In this document: positions 1-5,456 of the stretch, in pieces
Numbering within the stretch: position 1 is the stretch's first letter
Layout: each line of letters starts with the position of its first letter
NCBI GenBank assembly: GCA_012798025.1
Contig: JAAZNX010000193.1
Span: 1-7,360 of the forward strand
Direction of reading: 5' to 3'
Source of the DNA: Methanothrix sp.
GTDB taxonomy: Archaea; Halobacteriota; Methanosarcinia; Methanotrichales; Methanotrichaceae
DNA: 7,360 nucleotides
Position numbers and translations under genes: made by a program
Notes under the pieces: model-generated
The model's database searches: none
The model's input: the letters and a program-made list of their open reading frames with translations, nothing else
What the model was told of the DNA's origin: nothing

Positions 1-14
1 GAGCTTTCATAAAG

Positions 15-203
15 TCAGGTGGCGTGGTGGTGAGCCTGGTTCCATCCTTGCTGACCAGGCACCCCAAATTTACTGTAGGACTTGGCGATACCTCCACAGC
101 TGTGACATTTTACGAGGAGATAATGGCGATCAATCAGCTCTATCTTCCATAAATGCGAACTTCCCCACTGTCTGCCGTCGAATACCTTTAGATACTTTGC
201 CAC
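15..203 (-). CDS. Doubtful small hypothetical protein (62 aa), divergent from mcm
   Basis: I do not recognise this frame. It starts with GTG because an in-frame stop (TAA) lies three codons upstream, and it ends with TGA. The product has one CxxC motif (C33-H-S-C36-G-G) near the middle and a short run of three histidines near the end, so half of a zinc ribbon is imaginable. No ribosome binding site is visible before the GTG. Its start is only 18 bases from the mcm start on the other strand, leaving little room for two promoters. The + strand across the same bases is also open in one frame from base 2 to a TGA at 230-232, which weakens the case for either reading. It could be a real small protein, the relic of a gene, or chance. 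Confidence 0.25.
   Translation of the reverse strand: MAKYLKVFDGRQWGSSHLWKIELIDRHYLLVKCHSCGGIAKSYSKFGVPGQQGWNQAHHHAT
187..194 (+). promoter_or_regulatory. Possible TATA box for the mcm operon, implying a leaderless or nearly leaderless mRNA
   Basis: TTTAGATA resembles the archaeal TATA element. Archaeal transcription usually begins about 25 bases downstream of the box centre, which here falls at about 215-222, at or just before the mcm ATG. No Shine-Dalgarno sequence is visible before that ATG, which fits a leaderless message. The motif is short and the call rests on position and resemblance only. Confidence 0.3.
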
Positions 204-221
204 TTTTAGTTACTTCGGATA

Positions 222-2306
222 ATGACTGCTGATCTCGTTGCCAAGTGGGAGGAGTTCCTACGCTCCCGTTACTGGGATGACCTGCTGGAGCTGGCAGATT
301 CTTACCCGGACGAGCGCAGCCTTGTGGTGAAGTTCCCGGATTTGGATCGCTACGATCCGGAGTTTGCAGAGGAGCTGCTGGAGAGACCTGAACAGGTTTT
401 GGAGGCTGCACAGGCAGCTCTGCTGCAGCTCGACCTGCCCATGGATGTCTACATGGACAGGGCACATGTGCGCATCGCCGAGCTTCCTCGCCATTACAAG
501 ACCCGCGAGCTTCGTTCTGACCATATCGGCAAGTTGATAGCTATCGAAGGACTTGTCAGGACTGCTACTGAGGTCCGGCCTAAGATCGTCTCTGCCGCCT
601 TCCAGTGCCAGAGATGTGGCTACACATTTTTCAAGGAGCAGACTGGCAATAAGTTCGATGACCAAAACCTGAAGTGCCAGAACCAGGCATGCGACAGGGG
701 CGGGCCCTTCAAACTGATCCTGGCCCAGTCCAAGTTCGTCGATGCCCAGAAGATAAGGGTGCAAGAGTCCCCAGAAGACCTGCGGGGCGGAGAGCAGCCT
801 CAGACGCTCGATGTCGAATTGGAGGACGACCTGGCAGGTCAGATCTTCCCTGGCGACAGGGTGATCGTCAACGGTGTCCTCAAGTCTTTCCAGCGTTCAA
901 GCCCACAGCAGGGCAAGAGCAATTACTTCGATCTGTTTCACAAGGGCATCTATGTGGAGATGAAAGAGCAGGAGTTCGAGGAGATAGAGATATCCCCCGA
1001 AGATGAGAAGCTTATTCTTGAGATGTCTCGTGACCCAGACATCTATGATCATGTAACAAAATCGATTGCACCATCGATCTTCGGCTACGACGATGTTAAG
1101 GAGGCACTGGGACTTCAGCTAGTCTCCGGCTTCGAGAAGCACCTGCCCGACGGAGCCCGCATCCGCGGAGACATCCACATACTGCTTGTGGGAGATCCGG
1201 GGATCGCCAAATCCCAGCTTCTGCGCTACATGACCAAGATCTCGCCACGCGGCATCTACACATCTGGCAAGAGCTCCACGTCAGCTGGCTTGACGGCCAC
1301 TGCTGTAAAAGACGAATTGGGCGACGGTCGCTGGACCATCGAGGCAGGTGCACTGGTGCTGGCAGACAAGGGCATCGCAGCCGTGGACGAGATGGACAAG
1401 ATGGACAACGAGGACAAAAGCGCTCTGCACGAGGCGATGGAACAGCAGACGATAAGTGTTGCTAAGGCAGGCGTCATGGCGACATTGAAGTCCCGCTGCT
1501 CTCTTCTTGCAGCAGCAAACCCCAAGCTAGGCCGCTTTGACAAGTACGAGCCCATCGCACCCCAGATCAATCTCACACCAGCCCTCATGTCCCGTTTCGA
1601 CCTGATCTTCGTCCTGACAGACGACCCGGACACCAAGAGGGATTCAGCGATTGCTGAGCACATCCTGAAGAGCAACTTTGCAGGAGAGCTATCAACGCAA
1701 ATCTCCTGGAATCCCAAAATCTCCCAGGAGGATATCGATAACGCAATGACTGTCATAAAGCCTGTGATAGATCCAGAATTGCTCAGGAAGTATGTGGCTT
1801 ATGCCCGCAAGAATATTTTCCCCACGCTCACAGATGAGGCCAAGGAGCACTTCCTTAAGTACTACGTAGGCCTTAGGAGCCAGGGCCAGGATTCAAACAA
1901 ACCCGTGCCCGTCACTGCCCGACAACTGGAGGCGCTGATTCGCCTGGGCGAGGCGAGTGCCCGTCTCAGGCTGAGCGACAAGGTGACTATAGAGGATGCA
2001 AAGAGAGTGGTCAAGATTTTGGAATCTTGCCTTCGCAAGGTGGGTGTGGACCCCGAGACAGGCTTCCTGGACGCAGACATCATCGCATCCGGCACTACTA
2101 AGAGCACAAGGGATAGGACTAAATCGGTGATGGACATCATAAGAGATATAAGCAAAGAGAATAAGGGTCCGGCTCCCAAGGAGGATGTACTGGATAGAGC
2201 TGAGGAGCTGGGCATAGAAAGGGCTAAGGCTGAAGAGATCATCGACCGGATGAGAAGAGATGGGGATGTCTTCGAGCCACGACCAGGTATGTTGAAACTT
2301 CCTTAA
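222..2306 (+). CDS. mcm: Replicative DNA helicase MCM
   Basis: Archaeal minichromosome maintenance protein, the ATP-driven hexameric 3'-to-5' helicase that unwinds DNA at the replication fork. At 694 aa it has the usual length of archaeal MCMs and looks complete. Domains in order are an N-terminal A domain (about 1-105), a zinc-binding and OB-fold region with cysteines C129, C132, C152 and C157 and a hairpin region near 220-240, then the AAA+ core. The core shows Walker A GDPGIAKS (324-331, K330), a pre-sensor hairpin with K415, Walker B ending D389-E390, sensor 1 N433, arginine finger R458 in LMSRFD and probable sensor 2 R567. A small winged-helix domain fills about 627-694. No intein interrupts it. 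The ATG at 222 gives a normal N-terminus; no ribosome binding site precedes it. The stop codon abuts the DUF424 start, so it probably heads a mcm-DUF424-nmd3 operon. Confidence 0.98.
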   Translation: MTADLVAKWEEFLRSRYWDDLLELADSYPDERSLVVKFPDLDRYDPEFAEELLERPEQVLEAAQAALLQLDLPMDVYMDRAHVRIAELPRHYKTRELRSDHIGKLIAIEGLVRTATEVRPKIVSAAFQCQRCGYTFFKEQTGNKFDDQNLKCQNQACDRGGPFKLILAQSKFVDAQKIRVQESPEDLRGGEQPQTLDVELEDDLAGQIFPGDRVIVNGVLKSFQRSSPQQGKSNYFDLFHKGIYVEMKEQEFEEIEISPEDEKLILEMSRDPDIYDHVTKSIAPSIFGYDDVKEALGLQLVSGFEKHLPDGARIRGDIHILLVGDPGIAKSQLLRYMTKISPRGIYTSGKSSTSAGLTATAVKDELGDGRWTIEAGALVLADKGIAAVDEMDKMDNEDKSALHEAMEQQTISVAKAGVMATLKSRCSLLAAANPKLGRFDKYEPIAPQINLTPALMSRFDLIFVLTDDPDTKRDSAIAEHILKSNFAGELSTQISWNPKISQEDIDNAMTVIKPVIDPELLRKYVAYARKNIFPTLTDEAKEHFLKYYVGLRSQGQDSNKPVPVTARQLEALIRLGEASARLRLSDKVTIEDAKRVVKILESCLRKVGVDPETGFLDADIIASGTTKSTRDRTKSVMDIIRDISKENKGPAPKEDVLDRAEELGIERAKAEEIIDRMRRDGDVFEPRPGMLKLP

Positions 2307-2633
2307 ATGATTGCCATGTGTGAGGATTCTGAATCTGAAGAGATGTACCTCAAGACCTACAGGCACGGGTCCGAGGTGCTCATTGCCGTCTGCGACTGCG
2401 AGATCCTGGGAAAAACGTTCAATGAGGGCCATCTCCATTTGGAGGTTAGCCAGGACTTCTTTGGCGAGGATAAGGCTACGCCTTCTGATGTAAAAGCAGC
2501 TTTGTCTGGGGCGACAATGGCCAACTTCATGGGCTGCCGTTCAGTTGAACATGCCATATCGCTTGGCTACGTAAAAAGAGAGAACGTCATCTCCATCGAG
2601 GGGGTTCTATATGCCCAGATGGTGCGAATGTGA
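2307..2633 (+). CDS. DUF424 family protein, function unknown
   Basis: A 108-aa protein matching the archaeal DUF424 family as I remember it: an opening YLKTYRHGSEVLIAVCD, then EILGKTF, a middle segment with GATMANFMG (about 69-77), and a VISIEGVLYAQ ending. Small soluble proteins of this family are widespread in archaea; their biochemical role is not established to my knowledge. There is no signal peptide or membrane segment. The first ATG directly follows the mcm stop codon, and the gene overlaps nmd3 by four bases (GTGA), so it is translated in series with both. The start is uncertain. Family members typically begin at about the third methionine here (ATG at 2343, MYLKTYRHG), and none of the three candidates (2307, 2316, 2343) has a well-placed ribosome binding site. 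If 2343 is right, the acidic 12-residue lead (CEDSESEE) is not translated. Confidence 0.9.
   Translation: MIAMCEDSESEEMYLKTYRHGSEVLIAVCDCEILGKTFNEGHLHLEVSQDFFGEDKATPSDVKAALSGATMANFMGCRSVEHAISLGYVKRENVISIEGVLYAQMVRM
2621..2624 (+). promoter_or_regulatory. Ribosome binding site supporting the GTG start of nmd3
   Basis: GGTG lies inside the end of the DUF424 gene, five bases before the GTG at 2630. It matches the core that pairs with the 3' end of archaeal 16S rRNA and supports translation starting at this overlapping GTG. Confidence 0.5.
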
Positions 2634-3673
2634 TTAGGTCCATTTGTCCCAGGTGCGGCCAGCCTGCCGAGCAAGAGCTGTGCCCAAAATGCGCTCTGGA
2701 TTTGGCGGAGCTCTTTCGTTTTCCCGATCTGGTGGAGGTTACTTTATGCTCTGTGTGCGGTTCGCGGCAGATTAAAGGAAAGTGGCAGCTTCCTGACGAT
2801 CGCTCCAAAGAGGAACTTGCATCCCGGGCAGCAGTCGATGCCATCTGGTTCCATGAAGATTTCAGCGAGCCAAAGATCGAGATAGATCTCAGACAAATAG
2901 GCGCCACTCGATATCTAGCTAAAGTCGACATCAAAGGTGTCTTCAGGGATCGGACAGTTGAGGAGCACTGTGAGATTCCTGTCAGGATAAAGCTGGTGGC
3001 ATGTGACCGCTGCAGCCGTATGGCTGGAAAGTACTTCCAATCAACCGTCCAGGTTCGTGGAAACAGAACCCGAGGTTTGACCCGGCATGAGATCGAGCAG
3101 TGCAAAAGCATCGCCAGATCTATGGCAGACGCCGGATACAGGAGCGGCGATCAGCTCTCCTTTATACAGGAGATGAAAGAGGTCAAAGGCGGCCTGGATA
3201 TCGTCCTAGGCTCGACCCAGCTGGGAAGGCATATGGCCAGGGCAATCTACGAGCGCTTCGGCGGAAAGCTCCTGGAGTCTTGCAAGCTGGTTGGAAAGAA
3301 GGACGGCCGCGATGTATACCGTTCCACTCTATTGGTCAGATTCCCAAGGCTGAAGCGGGGCGACATCGTATCCTTTCGTGGCTCCTTCTTCGAAGTTACG
3401 GGTTTCGAAGGCAAGATGGCATCGATCACGTCTCTTCGAGAAGGCCGCAGGTCCAGCCTGAGCGAAGAGGTTGCAGAGGCCATAGAGATCTTGGGAAACA
3501 GGGCAGACGCAAAGAAAGCCATGGTGATCCTGGCTGACGATGACGCCATGGAGATTTTAGACCCAGAGACTTTCAAAACCACCCTCGCGTCCAACCCAAA
3601 GGGACTGAAGCTTGGGCCCGGCGAGGAGGTGACAGTAATGAGGACTGTGAACGGATTTATAGTATTGGAGTGA
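2630..3673 (+). CDS. nmd3: Archaeal Nmd3-type ribosome biogenesis protein
   Basis: Homologue of eukaryotic Nmd3, the adaptor that binds the nascent 60S subunit and supports its export. Archaea have no nuclear export, so its role is inferred to be large-subunit assembly or quality control. The 347-aa length is typical of archaeal forms, which lack the C-terminal transport signals of eukaryotes. Four CxxC pairs (C6/C9, C18/C21, C40/C43, C125/C128) mark the zinc-binding N-terminal half; the last sits in the family-like stretch CDRCSRMAGKYFQSTVQVRG. The C-terminal half (about 160-347) contains regions expected to form the eIF5A-like and SH3-like folds, including PRLKRGDIVSFRG near 239-251. The start is GTG inside the DUF424 stop, with GGTG (2621-2624) five bases upstream as a good archaeal ribosome binding site. 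It appears to be the last gene of the mcm operon. Confidence 0.95.
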   Translation: MIRSICPRCGQPAEQELCPKCALDLAELFRFPDLVEVTLCSVCGSRQIKGKWQLPDDRSKEELASRAAVDAIWFHEDFSEPKIEIDLRQIGATRYLAKVDIKGVFRDRTVEEHCEIPVRIKLVACDRCSRMAGKYFQSTVQVRGNRTRGLTRHEIEQCKSIARSMADAGYRSGDQLSFIQEMKEVKGGLDIVLGSTQLGRHMARAIYERFGGKLLESCKLVGKKDGRDVYRSTLLVRFPRLKRGDIVSFRGSFFEVTGFEGKMASITSLREGRRSSLSEEVAEAIEILGNRADAKKAMVILADDDAMEILDPETFKTTLASNPKGLKLGPGEEVTVMRTVNGFIVLE

Positions 3674-3680
3674 CTTTTAT
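3670..3680 (+). repeat. Direct repeat GTGACTTTTAT, copy 1 (copy 2 at 4037-4047)
   Basis: An exact 11-base match links the end of nmd3, including its TGA stop, to a site about 30 bases before dnaG. Both copies contain a TATA-like CTTTTAT. The match may be chance in AT-rich DNA, or the two may be related promoter elements at either side of the interval. Confidence 0.4.
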
Positions 3681-3684
3681 ATAT
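3675..3684 (+). promoter_or_regulatory. Strong TATA-like element just after nmd3
   Basis: TTTTATATAT begins two bases after the nmd3 stop codon and is the best match in the window to the archaeal TATA box. Initiation would be expected around 3703-3709. No gene follows for more than 350 bases, so a transcript from here would be a long dnaG leader or a separate non-coding RNA. The same T-rich stretch could instead help end the mcm operon transcript. Confidence 0.4.
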
Positions 3685-3738
3685 CCTGACCAACTCTTAT
3701 GCTCAGACCTTCGCCCAAAAAGTTCTTAAACTAGTTTT

Positions 3739-3763
3739 GTGCAATTTCTATTGGTAGAAGCAC
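3739..3763 (+). other. Hairpin with a 3-base bulge
   Basis: GTGC (3739-3742) pairs with GCAC (3760-3763), and TTCT (3746-3749) pairs with AGAA (3756-3759) around the loop ATTGGT. The three bases AAT are bulged on the 5' side. The eight pairs are all Watson-Crick. Confidence 0.35.
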
Positions 3764-3796
3764 GCATTTGAGCTTCGAATCACATGATGATTAAGC

Positions 3797-3814
3797 CCCT
3801 TGTGTAATTAAGGG
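3797..3814 (+). other. Short hairpin CCCTT / AAGGG
   Basis: A five-pair perfect stem closes an eight-base loop (GTGTAATT). It lies only four bases before the longer nested hairpin at 3819, so the two could stack side by side in one folded RNA. Confidence 0.3.
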
Positions 3815-3818
3815 CGAT

Positions 3819-3865
3819 GAAATGCCAGCTAAGTGAGGACTAGAACGCTCATGTGTGGGCATTTC
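3819..3865 (+). repeat. Inverted repeat GAAATGCC / GGCATTTC with a nested inner stem
   Basis: GAAATGCC at 3819-3826 is a perfect complement of GGCATTTC at 3858-3865. Inside it, GTGAG (3833-3837) pairs with CTCAT (3848-3852), using one G-U pair, and leaves a ten-base terminal loop. The internal loop is asymmetric: six bases on the 5' side and five on the 3' side. The nested arrangement is what a folded RNA domain would look like. Confidence 0.4.
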
Positions 3866-3973
3866 TATCTAATGCTCCATGATATTGGCAAATGGACACT
3901 AAAATAGTTGGATGAACTCATATTCACCATCATTCACTGCTCATTGCTCGCCTGGATCTGATGAGGCTGTACT

Positions 3974-3987
3974 GCGACAAAGGTCGC
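3974..3987 (+). other. Hairpin GCGAC-AAAG-GTCGC
   Basis: A perfect five-pair GC-rich stem with a four-base loop AAAG, extendable by one T-G wobble. It stands out in AT-rich surroundings and ends nine bases before the probable dnaG TATA box at 3996. No T-run follows, so it is not an obvious bacterial-style terminator. Confidence 0.35.
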
Positions 3988-3995
3988 GAACTGGT

Positions 3996-4003
3996 CTTAT
4001 AAG
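3996..4003 (+). promoter_or_regulatory. Probable TATA box for dnaG
   Basis: CTTATAAG is a TATA-like core. Initiation about 25 bases downstream would fall near 4022-4028 and give a leader of roughly 50 bases that still contains the GAGGTG ribosome binding site. The closer T-rich candidates (4042-4049 and 4053-4064) would place the start of the message at or beyond that site, so this one fits better. Confidence 0.4.
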
Positions 4004-4018
4004 GCTATTGATAGCCTT
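4001..4018 (+). promoter_or_regulatory. 18-base perfect inverted repeat touching the dnaG TATA box, possible operator
   Basis: AAGGCTAT (4001-4008) and ATAGCCTT (4011-4018) are exact complements separated by TG. The repeat overlaps the end of the TATA-like CTTATAAG and would occupy the space between it and the transcription start, a usual position for archaeal repressor sites. A third copy of the half-site, GGCTAT, follows at 4019-4024, so the middle arm could pair with either neighbour if it is transcribed. No binding protein is indicated by the window. Confidence 0.45.
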
Positions 4019-4036
4019 GGCTATTCGAGTGTGGGT

Positions 4037-4047
4037 GTGACTTTTAT
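4037..4047 (+). repeat. Direct repeat GTGACTTTTAT, copy 2
   Basis: This is identical over 11 bases to 3670-3680. It lies between the inverted repeat and the ribosome binding site of dnaG, and could be an alternative weak TATA element. Confidence 0.4.
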
Positions 4048-4052
4048 CTAAC

Positions 4053-4064
4053 TATTTTAAAATA
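4053..4064 (+). promoter_or_regulatory. 12-base AT palindrome TATTTTAAAATA before dnaG
   Basis: This perfect palindrome ends one base before the GAGGTG ribosome binding site. It could be a protein site that also affects access to the ribosome binding site, or simple AT-rich sequence. AT-only palindromes arise by chance more easily than mixed ones. Confidence 0.3.
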
Positions 4065-4065
4065 A

Positions 4066-4071
4066 GAGGTG
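4066..4071 (+). promoter_or_regulatory. Ribosome binding site of dnaG
   Basis: GAGGTG lies seven bases before the ATG at 4079 and is a full match to the archaeal Shine-Dalgarno core. It fixes the dnaG start. Confidence 0.8.
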
Positions 4072-4078
4072 TCTTTAT

Positions 4079-5410
4079 ATGCAAAATGTTGATACAACTA
4101 AATATGTAATTTATGCAGATATAACAGCAGAGGGGATAGTGGAGCGGCCAGACGTGGTCGGTGCCATTTTCGGTCAGACCGAAGGTCTCCTCGGGAGCGA
4201 CCTCGATCTTCGAGATCTACAAAAAACTGGGAGACTTGGTAGGATAGACGTTCAAATAACGTCGAGCTCTGGCAAGTCCAGCGGCACCATCTCCATTCCC
4301 TCCAGTTTCGATAAGGTTGAGACTGCTATCCTAGCCGCAGCTCTAGAGACCATAGATCGCGTGGGACCTTGCATTGCTCGCATTGTCATCAACCGCATAG
4401 AAGATGTAAGGGCCTCTAAGAGAAAGTACGTGATAGATAGGGCCAAGCGTATCCTTGTGGAGATGTTCGACGAGAACATCCTTGAGACTGAGGAGATCAC
4501 TGAGGAGATAAAGCAATCTGTGCGCGTTGAGGAGATAACGCACCTGGGAAAGGACAGCCTTCCCGCAGGCCCTAATGTGCTGGACTCGGATGCTATTCTT
4601 GTGGTAGAAGGCCGGGCAGATGTTCTCAATCTGCTCAAGTACGGCATCAAGAATGCTGTGGCTGTGGGTGGAACCAACGTGCCTCCAACGATTGCCGATC
4701 TATGTTCCAAGAAAGTGGTCACGGCTTTCACAGACGGCGACAGGGGAGGTGAGCTCATCATCAAAGAGCTGCTTCAGGTCGCAGACATCGATTTTGTGGC
4801 CAGGGCTCCTGAGGGCAAGAGCGTTGAGGATATGACTCAGAAGGAGATCGTCCGGGCGTTGCGCCAGAAGATCCCCGTGGAACAAGTGCTGGATCTATAT
4901 AAGATCAAGAGCCAGCCCAAGAGACGGCGCGATCTCACAACCAAGAGAAAAAGCCTCATCCGCGAGAAGCCTCTTTGCATCAAAAATGCTGCTGAACGAG
5001 CTGAGGCCATTGCACCGCGCCGCATCGTTCCTCGCGAGGTCATGCCAAGAGCCGTTCCAGGAGCCATCCAGGAAGCTGAAGAGATCCCAATATCCGCCAC
5101 TGCTCCTGAACCAGTCCCCGAGCCGGAGAGAGAATGGTTCAGACAGCATGTTGATGAGCTTGACGGCACGCTCTCTGCAAGGCTGATGGACAGGAATCAC
5201 AACGTCCTGAGAGAGGTAGCTGTGCGGGATCTGGCCAGAGAGCTGAAAGAGTCCAATGGAGATGTCAATGGTGTGATCTTCGACGGCGTGGTTACACAGC
5301 GCATCCTGGATATCGCAGCAGAGAAGGGGCTAGAGTACCTCATAGGAGCGAAACTGGGCAACATCGCCAAGAGCCCTGTATGCGTCAGGGTCCTCACCAA
5401 AGAGGCATGA
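4079..5410 (+). CDS. dnaG: Archaeal DnaG, primase-like protein and exosome subunit
   Basis: A 443-aa bacterial-primase-related protein of the archaeal DnaG family. The Toprim domain (about 170-255) has the acidic residues expected to hold metal: E177 in LVVEGRADV and D219 and D221 in TDGDRGG. The N-terminal part (1-165) resembles other archaeal DnaGs and lacks the zinc-binding domain of bacterial DnaG. A variable linker rich in Arg, Lys, Pro and Glu (about 278-355) leads to a conserved C-terminal domain (about 356-443). In studied archaea this family is a stable exosome component for RNA degradation and polyadenylation, and in Sulfolobus it also makes primers and has been reported to contact MCM. 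A strong ribosome binding site seven bases upstream fixes the ATG. The first codons are more AT-rich than the rest. It heads the second gene group; its promoter region carries two palindromes. Confidence 0.97.
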   Translation: MQNVDTTKYVIYADITAEGIVERPDVVGAIFGQTEGLLGSDLDLRDLQKTGRLGRIDVQITSSSGKSSGTISIPSSFDKVETAILAAALETIDRVGPCIARIVINRIEDVRASKRKYVIDRAKRILVEMFDENILETEEITEEIKQSVRVEEITHLGKDSLPAGPNVLDSDAILVVEGRADVLNLLKYGIKNAVAVGGTNVPPTIADLCSKKVVTAFTDGDRGGELIIKELLQVADIDFVARAPEGKSVEDMTQKEIVRALRQKIPVEQVLDLYKIKSQPKRRRDLTTKRKSLIREKPLCIKNAAERAEAIAPRRIVPREVMPRAVPGAIQEAEEIPISATAPEPVPEPEREWFRQHVDELDGTLSARLMDRNHNVLREVAVRDLARELKESNGDVNGVIFDGVVTQRILDIAAEKGLEYLIGAKLGNIAKSPVCVRVLTKEA

Positions 5411-5419
5411 GCATCCAAA

Positions 5420-5425
5420 TTTTTT
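5420..5425 (+). terminator. T-run after dnaG, possible weak terminator
   Basis: Six T residues followed by CTC lie ten bases after the dnaG stop. Archaeal RNA polymerase can stop at T-runs without a hairpin, so some transcripts may end here. The run is short and pth2 follows closely, so read-through into pth2 is likely. With the preceding AAA it might alternatively act as a poor TATA element for pth2. Confidence 0.25.
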
Positions 5426-5456
5426 CTCATCCTGGATCCTTTGGGGTTACATCAAA

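Larger units (their letters stand above)
3674..4078 (+). other. 405-base intergenic interval, possible structured RNA or long dnaG leader
   Basis: The bases are clearly more AT-rich than the flanking genes, with frequent stops, and no convincing reading frame is present. Read as RNA on the + strand it can form a series of separate hairpins: 3739-3763 (GTGC and TTCT pairing with AGAA and GCAC), 3797-3814 (CCCTT with AAGGG), 3819-3865 (8 bp plus an inner 5 bp), 3974-3987 (GCGAC with GTCGC, loop AAAG) and 4001-4018. A TATA-like element precedes them at 3675. I looked for sequence hallmarks of tRNA, RNase P RNA, SRP RNA and box C/D RNA and found none complete. It may be an undescribed small RNA, a regulated leader of dnaG, or plain spacer. 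Confidence 0.35.

Noticed and set aside
130..465. 111-codon - strand frame overlapping the start of mcm
   Set aside because: It lies mostly antisense to well-supported mcm coding sequence and is rich in Pro, Ser and Arg, as expected of a shadow frame.
222..2306. Possible intein in MCM
   Set aside because: Archaeal mcm genes sometimes carry inteins, but the Walker A, Walker B and arginine finger regions here are continuous and the protein has normal length.
1893..2438. 181-codon - strand frame across the mcm end and DUF424
   Set aside because: It is antisense to conserved mcm and DUF424 codons, with no start signal and no family resemblance.
3739..3790. tRNA-like pieces: TTGGTAGAAGCAC resembling a D-arm and TTCGAATC resembling a T-loop
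   Set aside because: They lie only about 13 bases apart, leaving no room for an anticodon arm, and the bases flanking the T-loop do not pair. No acceptor stem is found. At most a decayed fragment, more likely chance.
3784..3835. Box C/D small RNA suggested by ATGATGA at 3784-3790 and CGATGA at 3815-3820
   Set aside because: No CTGA D or D' boxes occur at the required spacing, so the kink-turn pairs cannot be completed.
3912..4040. 42-codon + strand frame in the intergenic interval
   Set aside because: There is no ribosome binding site, its composition resembles random translation, and it runs through the hairpin at 3974 and the 18-base palindrome. No family resemblance was recognised.
3674..4078. 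RNase P RNA or SRP RNA in the intergenic interval
   Set aside because: I looked on both strands for the conserved GGAAAGTC-type and SRP helix 8 motifs and found neither.
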